Shown one piece after another: positions 56,753 through 64,000 of a stretch of 64,000 bases of DNA; the first letter of the stretch is position 1; each line of letters starts with the position of its first letter. The DNA lies in assembly GCF_021018895.1 (NCBI RefSeq), contig NC_079376.1, positions 22,997,501 to 23,061,500 of the forward strand, given 5' to 3'. The translations under genes were made by a program, and so were the position numbers. The notes under the pieces were generated by a model that did not search any database, had not been told where the DNA came from, and saw only the letters and a program-made list of their open reading frames with translations. This stretch comes from Seriola aureovittata (taxonomy: Eukaryota > Chordata > Actinopteri > Carangiformes > Carangidae).

Positions 56753-59700
56753 GTTGCCATGCAATGACGGCTGGAGGCCATAGGAGGGAAAGATGTTAGC
56801 GTGTGATGGACTGATGAAGGCTAAAGGCCAGACAGACTGGAGGAGATGATAAAGCCAGCAGAATGAGAGAGAAGACGTGGGTTGATGCTATATTTTTGAC
56901 TTAGACCATGGATCATGAGACCTGAGAGAAATCAGAGCAGAGAGAAAGTTGCGGACATTTTTAAAAGCACCTGTTATGGTTAAACTGGGACTTAGACAAT
57001 GGAAACTCTTAAAGTTAGCTTACCTTAGCTATAGAATAATGACTCAATCTGTATTTAGATTGGTTCCCTGTTAGCCTCCCTTTCACTATTGTGTCTGACC
57101 CTGGGCATTGAAATTTTGCAGAAAAATGAAGGCTTGATATTTGGCACAAAGCAAGTGTGTCTGCCATTGCACGACCAAAACAGAAAGGTTTCATTGATAG
57201 CTATTGGTATCTTTCCCCAGTTAATGAGTCCTGGAGGAGCCATGGCTGGACAGGGACAGAAACCCAGGCCTGGACTCATCCGCTGGGAGAGGAGAGAGGG
57301 CTGGTAAAGAGATGTGCAGGGCTGGTAAAAAGTTTATGGACTTTTTTATGATCCATGGGCCCACTGATGCAGAGGCCCACCAGGTTTTGTCCCAGTGGTC
57401 CCAATGGCTAATATGACTGTGGAGAGAGCGGGCCTTATTTCTACAAAATCAGCAAGAAACAAAACCTGCCTGCTTATTAATACAACCGGTGTTTTACTCT
57501 GCCTTTATCACAGCACTGAGATCAGGGTTTCCAGTTTAAATTGGGATTCTTACAATTGTTTCTTGCTTCATCTATGATTCATTGTGTATTTGATAATCTA
57601 AACAAAGGACACATTTTCTCGTGATGGCCTTTCTAAAATGGGCTGCTGTGAAACTTACTACATTTTGCTATATTCGATCTTTGCGATAGTTGCACCACCA
57701 TTAATACAACTTGGAAATGGAAGGAGAGAAAAAGGGCCAACATATACTGGGCTTGACAATGTTTCCAACACAAAACATGAAAATGCAAATGCGCCGCCAA
57801 AACTGCCCTCAGCCACATGATGATAGGAGGATAGGGTAAATATCCAAGAGCGCAGAAGAAGGAGATTTAGCAGGTAACTGAGATGGATAACCATCTGTAA
57901 AATTCTTCGTTGATAGTGGGCCTTAAGTGCGTTCACTTCATGTTGTACGTAAACAGAAGTGCATTTGAATGGTGATATTTTCACTTACTGATGCAGGAAC
58001 TGGGGCGCCTTGAGCAGTGACGTGTTCAGTTAGACTACTGTTATAGGCAACATAGTAAAGTGAAACTTACCTCTTGTGACTGTCAGGAGTCAGTTTCAAG
58101 GATTACAGACACAAAGTGGGAACAAGCATTTTCTCATCTGAGAGAGGGAAACCTGGTGACTAACTGTGGACCTGGGCAGGGTCTATGAGAAGAAAATCCC
58201 TGCAACAGGTGGAGATGAAGTTTGGAAAGTGAAAGTTTGATCTGACAAATATGAAATTTGAATCTCGCTTAATCCCGAGCAGATGCTGCTGGGATAGGTG
58301 AACTGACTGGATTCATTTTCTTTGTTTGTTTAGTTAACGTGACTGATGCAAAACAATCTGGAACAATGGAAAAGTTAATGATGTAATGGTGATGATGACC
58401 ATATGCCCCCACTGCCACACGGCATTCAGCTCTAACAGGCAAGGTCTTAACACAGAGGCTGGCTTACCCTCAGTCCCTGAAGAGTGCTTACAGGCCACTG
58501 GCTGGGAGGCCTACCATGAATGATTTCAGAGAAATGTTGGCAGCTTGTGGGATGGACGAACAAGCACCGGAGCAGAAGTAAAGGAAGCCAGAGCGTAAAT
58601 GAACAGGATCTTCCTCAGTGATCACGGCCTCATCCATAAAAACACTGCCAGAATCAGACACAACTCAAAAGGTGAGTAGTAGACAGACGGGGGAAAAATA
58701 CAGTATTACAATACTAATACAGAAGAATGGCTTCCAGTGATTGATTAGCTCGAGGAACGCGAGCAGAAAGATCTTTGGTCAGACATGGTGACATCAGGAT
58801 TGGGAATGGAGAGATCTGACGGCGTGGTGAAGTGGAAGTAACAGTGAAATTGATTAGAAGTATATAACCAAAGTTAACCCATAGGCAGAAAGTGAGAGAT
58901 GTTCTTTATTAAACTTTTGCCAAATGTTCATTTACCGTATACCTACCAAAAACAATACCTATCAATGTCTGTCTGTCAGTATCAGTTACTAATTGTGTTC
59001 AACATCATTGGGGATGGGATTTGTCCAATTTTGGAACTATATCAGAAAAGGTTACTGGATAAAACTTCCTGGTTGAGCCAAGGTTTCAGCTGTTTGAGGT
59101 GGAGGTGTCTTTTTCCATTTGAGGAGTGTAAAGAAGGAAACACCTGCATCTTGGCTAGCAGTGATTTGTATGCTCCCAGGGATCACCTCGAATATGGCCC
59201 TCAAATGCGCCACATTCATTTGAAAGTGTATTAAAAACCCATGCAGGTCCAAAACATCAGGCTGTGGGTCTCCTAAACAAGATTAGGTCAAAACCTGGTA
59301 TAGGTCTGGACCACGTATGGTCAATGGGCAAAACTGAACATAGCTGAAAACTGTTGTGGAACCGCTGTAAACAACTGATATCATAGCGTCCTAGTTGCAT
59401 CCTTCCTAGTGTCATCTGGTTTCAGCACTTCATCTGTTCTCTTGTCTCCTCCTCTCTGTGCTCACATATACAGTATTCCAATACAGCAGAATTCACAATA
59501 AAGCTGTTCTCATTTCCATGTTTTTCTGTTTCTGTTGTCATGACAAGTTTGAAACAGTGACTAAAACACGTCCCATAACTTCCAAGCTGCTGCTAAAATC
59601 CAGATTTTACAACCACGACGTCGTCTCATGAAATCACAAAACACATGAGTTAAAGACAAAGACTGAGCTGTGATTTCAGCTGTATGCACTTGCAAAATGA

Positions 59701-59779
59701 TCACTCAGAGAGAAAGTTAGAAGCGCCAGAATATCTTTCTTATTTTGTCTCTCACACAGCTACAGCCTCTGTCTGCCTC
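56753..59779. other. Unique sequence, no gene seen
   Basis: No long frame with a motif. A GTGAGT donor-like site follows an AG-rich stretch near 58673, but no coding frame supports an exon. No repeat family is recognised with confidence. Confidence 0.4.
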
Positions 59780-60078
59780 AGTGCCACTCACTGAACAGAG
59801 CAGACAGAGAGGGGCCGTTACTCTCTTCTACGTAGCCAAGGTTTGTCCAAAAAGTTTCTAGATTTGTGGTCGGCACTGAGGGTTTAAAGAGTCTGTGTAG
59901 AATTGAAGTGAAATAAAGGTCAGCACGAGAGCATCGGTGAACTCTTGTTAGTTTAACTTCTCTACATAAATCATATTCATTCATCTTAGTTTCACTCCAT
60001 ATTTCTCCCCTGATAATCCGTACACCCACCACCCTGCAGTGGCTCTATGCCCCCCCCCCAAGTTTGAGAACCACTGCC
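59780..60078. mobile_element. hAT remnant (right end)
   Basis: The segment closes with CCCCCCAAGTTTGAGAACCACTG, the reverse of a CAGTGGTTCTCAAACTT hAT terminus. The matching left end is not evident. The 84-codon minus frame within it resembles internal filler of hAT MITEs more than a protein. C9-type run at about 60051-60059. Confidence 0.4.
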
Positions 60079-60353
60079 TCAGACAACAGGTAGACTTTGT
60101 CGGTCCTTCAAAGTCGTTTTCTGTTTATCTTTCAGCCACAAGCAGTGTGACGACAATTACTGGCATTCATGGTTTCCTATTGGTAGTTCCCGTTTCGTAT
60201 GATTTTCTGTTGAGTGCTACTGATATTGAGCATTACGATGTAAACTCCTGGAAGGCCGCCGTCTTAATAGCGAGGCCTTCATTGGCTTTAACAGCAGAGA
60301 AACAAACGCTGCTATTCCAGCGTGCTTGATAGGCAAACACAGTGTGGAGACAA

Positions 60354-60354
<1 letters not shown>

Positions 60355-60402
<48 letters not shown>
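60355..60402. repeat. (TG)24 microsatellite
   Basis: A perfect TG array of about 48 bp. Confidence 0.96.
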
Positions 60403-60405
<3 letters not shown>

Positions 60406-60495
60406 TTTTGGGCTCACAGGGACAATATCACAGCAAAGGTTCACTGCTTCTCCTTGTCACCTGGGTTCTTCTGTCCTCACCTGATGTCTTGTCAG

Positions 60496-60668
60496 TGACC
60501 CAAATGTCAAGTGCATCTGTGCCTGTGAGTGTGTCTGTGTGTGTGGTCAACTGGGCAGAGGAGAAGACAGATCTGGGGCAGGCAGTTCCCATGAGTGTGT
60601 CCAAGCACTCCGCGGCGGATGACATGTCTGATGTGAGCAAGGAGGAGAGGGAGAAAGAGCGAGAGAAA
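60496..60668 (+). CDS. Candidate internal exon (speculative)
   Basis: A pyrimidine-rich stretch ending CTTGTCAG precedes 60496, and GTGAGT follows at 60669, so the 173 nt have exon-like borders (start phase 1, end phase 0). The open frame reads ACC CAA ATG..., giving NWAEEKTDLGQAVPMSVSKH and then SAADDMSDVSKEEREKEREK, a charged, helix-prone segment. I do not recognise the protein. TG-rich and GA-rich neighbours weaken the case because they also generate open frames. 60669-61899 shows no partner exon. Confidence 0.2.
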
Positions 60669-61899
60669 GTGAGTGTGCAGCCAGACAGTGGAACAGCCAG
60701 GGGTCAGAGGAGGACAGAACCATCGCATGATCACACACAAACACACACACACACTCACACACATTCCCGTAGCCTGGTAGCTAATCCGCATGCATCACTG
60801 CATCGGTGCTGTGACATTCACGCAAGTAGCTATGCATGTAGTGGAGATGTATAAACAGACTGTAACACACAAGGTGTCTGTACATACAGTCTGTACTGCA
60901 TGTCGACATTAATTCCACACACTTAGAATAAAAGCTGTTAGTGTCCAGTCTTATCAGAGAGTGGTGCAGCAAAATACATTCACATGTTCTCATGAAATGT
61001 GTAGTGCTAGGAGCTAAGTGTTGTAGCGACTACCTGTGACTTAAGTGTTGGTTGTGAGTTTTTTTTCGTAGCAAAATGGACGGAAAGAGGAAAGCTCTGT
61101 CAGCACTGCTTCCCAATAGTCTGAGCAGGAGTACATAAAATCGGATGTCACAACAGAACAAAAATAAAATAATAAGATCATTATTCATTTTGAGCATACA
61201 TACAAGAAACTATCTTATTCATCTGAGCGTGGGGTCTCACTGTGTTGTGACCCCTGTATTCACCACAGAAGGAGAGGCGCGCCTAGTTTCAATGTTTGCT
61301 CTTAAAGCGTTGGTAATCAAGATTTCTTACACTGACGATGTATCAAATGACAATGTGAATGGGGTCACGACCCATACAGAAATGTAATAAACGACATACA
61401 TGTCCCCATAGCAAGAGTGATGCTGCCATATATGTCATCTATATTATTATCACACATGTACATCCTCTGGATATTTTTATATCAATTTTTATATCACATG
61501 TTGCGTACATTTATGTTAACAATATATATTTAATGTATATAAGTAAGCAAGTTTATTAAAACGACATCAATCTATATGCTTATATATGTTTTTCTAATGA
61601 ATTATATCATTCATTTTAAACATGTCTCTTCCCATTCTAGGAGACTGGTCGCAGACTCTTGGACCCTACTGTATATAGTATCAACATATATAGACAGGTT
61701 ATGAGATGGATATATATTTATGTAACATATATCTACAATATAAGCATATATACATAAGAATACGTATTTTTATGAGCTAGACATATAGGCCAACATTTTT
61801 ACAATTTCTAATAGGTTCCATATAATTTTTACTTAATGTGCTTTTATTTTTACATAGAAATTCAATATATGTGCATATATTACTTTTGCATATGGGTAG
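60669..61899. other. Unique sequence, no gene seen
   Basis: GGGGTCACGACCCATACAG near 61362 and GGGGTCTCACTGTGTTGTGA near 61231 look like pieces of a hAT-type MITE, but I could not define its ends. 61380-61880 is strongly AT-rich. No coding frame. Confidence 0.35.
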
Positions 61900-62580
61900 T
61901 AGTGATGAACCTAGAATCCTCTCCAGTTTATAGTAAGACTCAGCTTCAGACTTCAGCTGTCCTGGCCCGCAACTCTATTGTTTTGGTCCATTCTCGCCGT
62001 TCTCACAGTGTCGTTTTCTGGCTACAGCAGGAACCTGTTTCCAGCGAAAAAGCTCTAAACCACTGCACACTACCTGCTCAGCAGCAAACAGCAGGAGGAC
62101 ACAGGCAGCGACTGGCTGGTGAACATGCTGGAGATCAAGAATAGGGCTAAAAGAACAGGGTGACCAGACAGTCCTCGGAAATGTCCCTGTTTTTAATTGT
62201 GAATAAAAAGAAAAACAGATCGGAGAGAAAGAGCGGGCAAAAGAAGGGCAGAGGTCTCGCGTCAGAGGTCTCGCGGTGGTCTCTCGGTGGCTAGCTGCGC
62301 ACTACAGCAGCTTCAAATGACTCTTCTTCTACTACTAACCACTTGCTTGCCTAGTTTAAGAAGAAACTGCTGTGTAAAACTCAACCAGAAACTAGCATTA
62401 CAGTACAACAGTTACCATGATCAAAATACATGAAACCGGAACTGTCCCCCTTTTTTATTTCATTGATAAAAAACATCAGATATTTTCATGATATACATGT
62501 ATTGACCCACAAACTGGAAAAGTCCCGGTCAGAGTGAATATTGGACATTATTTGACGGGCCACAAATTCCAAATGAATGA
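61900..62580. repeat. Probable dispersed repeats (two families)
   Basis: 61985-62150 has GTTTTCTGGCTACAGCAGGA, GGAGGACACAGGCAGCGACT and GGCTGGTGAACATGCTGGAG, familiar from fish repeats. 62158 starts CAGGGTGACCAGACAGTCCT, like the end of a hAT-type element, with CGGAACTGTCCCCC near 62436 and GAAAAGTCCCGGTCAGAGTG near 62516 as likely inner parts. Boundaries are approximate. Confidence 0.35.
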
Positions 62581-64000
62581 CCATCTTGCTCCCTATATGT
62601 CAATATAATGTTCAATTGAAAATGTATTTATTTACATTCATTTACATTAGGTTTTCCGCTGGTCTGTTTTGAATCAGATCCCCAATTTTGGGAATACAGT
62701 TTTCTAACAGCAGATCAGGCTGGATGAAAAATACTTTGACTGGTGCCTCATGGAGAGCCTTTTTTCACCACATAATAATGAATGACACACCAGGTCCTAA
62801 ACATATTACTCTGAAATGAACTCAAACCACCAAAGTTTTGAAAATCCATCATTAATTCACCATGGGCTGCACATTCATGGAGCTCTGAGCTGTATGGCTA
62901 TGGTTAAATTGGTTTTAATGGATTTCATGGGGTGCCGTTTGTGGGCTGTCTTGATTGACAAAGAGGTTTGCGAGTTGCCACAGCCCCCTGCTCCCGCTCT
63001 GTCCCCAAGCTATGCACCATTGATCAAACACATAAGAACTGTCACTCTGTATTGCCAGGGCGCCGGTGACGGACTTACCAGTCACTTCAATCATTAGTCA
63101 ATCAGCCTCACATCCAAACGCTGGAGTCAGAAACTGAAGCAGGAGGATAATGCTGCATGTATTTTCATTCGGTTAAGGGTGAAATAGAAAAAGTCCTTGG
63201 ATATCATTATTGCACAGTAACAAATGACTAAGTGACACAAAAGACCACTTTAATTAAATCTGCTTAGCAACAAAGCTATAAATAACTTTTACATTATCTG
63301 TTCAAGACAAAGTTCAAATGTAAAGGAAGAACATGCAGTATGAACTACCTTCACTGACAGGTATGTACAAGCAGCTACATCCAAATTCCACTGTCCAGTG
63401 CACATACCCAAAACACCTACTGCAATCCAATGAGTGACCTACCACCTGTGATGTCCCTCAACGGTAAATGGCTCTCAATCTCCATGGAGACGCCCCGAGG
63501 GCATGGGAGTGGATGTCCGTACCAAACATGAGAAATGAGTGCAATTACAGCTTTTGAGAGGTAATTATATGTGCGTTGTGATGACAGGGGCCCATAAATA
63601 ATGCTGGATCCACCCCGTGTGCTTGTTCCGTAATTGAAGAACAATGAGGTGGGAGACGGGAGCTGTGCGCATGCCGCATTGCGATAGCACCTCGTCCATT
63701 GTGGTCCCTCTCACCCCAGAAGAAAGGAAGGTCGGTCAGCCAGACAAAGCTGAATGATATCAAGCATCAGGGCAACAATGCTGCCAATGAGCGTCTCTAA
63801 TAGCAGTGGAGGGTAAAAAAAAGGGGGGAGAAATTGGCGGGAAGAGCTTGTCGGCCTTCTAGTGTACCCTTTATGAAGACATTGATACGGTGTAGAAATA
63901 CATGTACTACTCAAGCCCTGGAAGATTTAAAGCATTGGTACCCATAGCATGGAATAAACATATGCAAATGATTCAGATGTTTGATCATCATAAAGGTTTG
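62581..64000. other. Repeat-poor sequence, possible conserved non-coding DNA
   Basis: 62810-63120 and 63410-63860 have balanced composition, no simple repeats and clusters of factor-like words: GAACAATGAG, CCATTGTGG and CAACAATGCTG (SOX-like), and TAATTGAAG. No gene. Frames on either strand are short and without motif. Confidence 0.35.

Noticed and set aside
58390..58672. Exon ending at a GTGAGT donor near 58673
   Set aside because: Stops in all plausible frames close to the donor and no acceptor that I trust.

Overview
The window reads as vertebrate nuclear DNA, most likely from a teleost fish and probably a percomorph. The reasons are very dense (CA/TG)n microsatellites, AT-leaning unique sequence without long open frames, and a mix of decayed transposable elements typical of fish: L1 and L2/CR1-group LINEs, Tc1/mariner relatives, hAT-type MITEs, tRNA-derived SINEs and several repeats I recognise from fish genomes. 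There is nothing prokaryotic or organellar here: no operons, rRNA, tRNA genes or CRISPR.

I found no intact host protein-coding gene. Nearly all long open frames are artefacts of dinucleotide repeats or of purine/pyrimidine-skewed tracts, or they lie in transposon remnants. Only the transposon frames carry recognisable protein motifs. The best coding case is at 24290-27912 on the minus strand. An L1 LINE supplies the endonuclease end and the 3' part of ORF2, while an L2/CR1-group reverse transcriptase sits between them in the same orientation, where most of the L1 reverse transcriptase should be. Tc1-like transposase remnants lie at 2341-2660 (-), 11400-12153 (-), 29573-29995 (+) and 32805-33070 (+).

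Layout. 0-15 kb: a hAT MITE interrupted by a LINE 3' end, Tc1 remnants, microsatellites, a miRNA-like hairpin near 7.96 kb, a CTG tract, a nest of hAT, SINE, microsatellite and Tc1 end at 12.3-13.2 kb, and a retroposed insert with a 17-bp target duplication at 14.6 kb. 16-24 kb: a 674-bp palindromic TTAA-flanked element, a repeat with a second copy at 32 kb, and a purine-rich tract. 24-33 kb: the L1/L2 composite, another two-copy repeat and Tc1 fragments. 33-36.5 kb: a SINE holding a perfect 26-bp hairpin, then nested inverted repeats beside a short telomere-like array. 36-50 kb: microsatellites, skewed tracts, dispersed repeats and mostly unique sequence. 50.7-51.9 kb: a 1.17-kb palindromic element. 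52-64 kb: a hAT MITE, further repeats, a weak candidate exon at 60.5 kb, and unique sequence that looks like non-coding regulatory DNA.

The simplest reading is a gene-poor intergenic region or a large intron, with successive insertions and possibly some conserved non-coding elements. Repeat classifications rest on remembered family features, not on a search. Host exon candidates are marked as weak.
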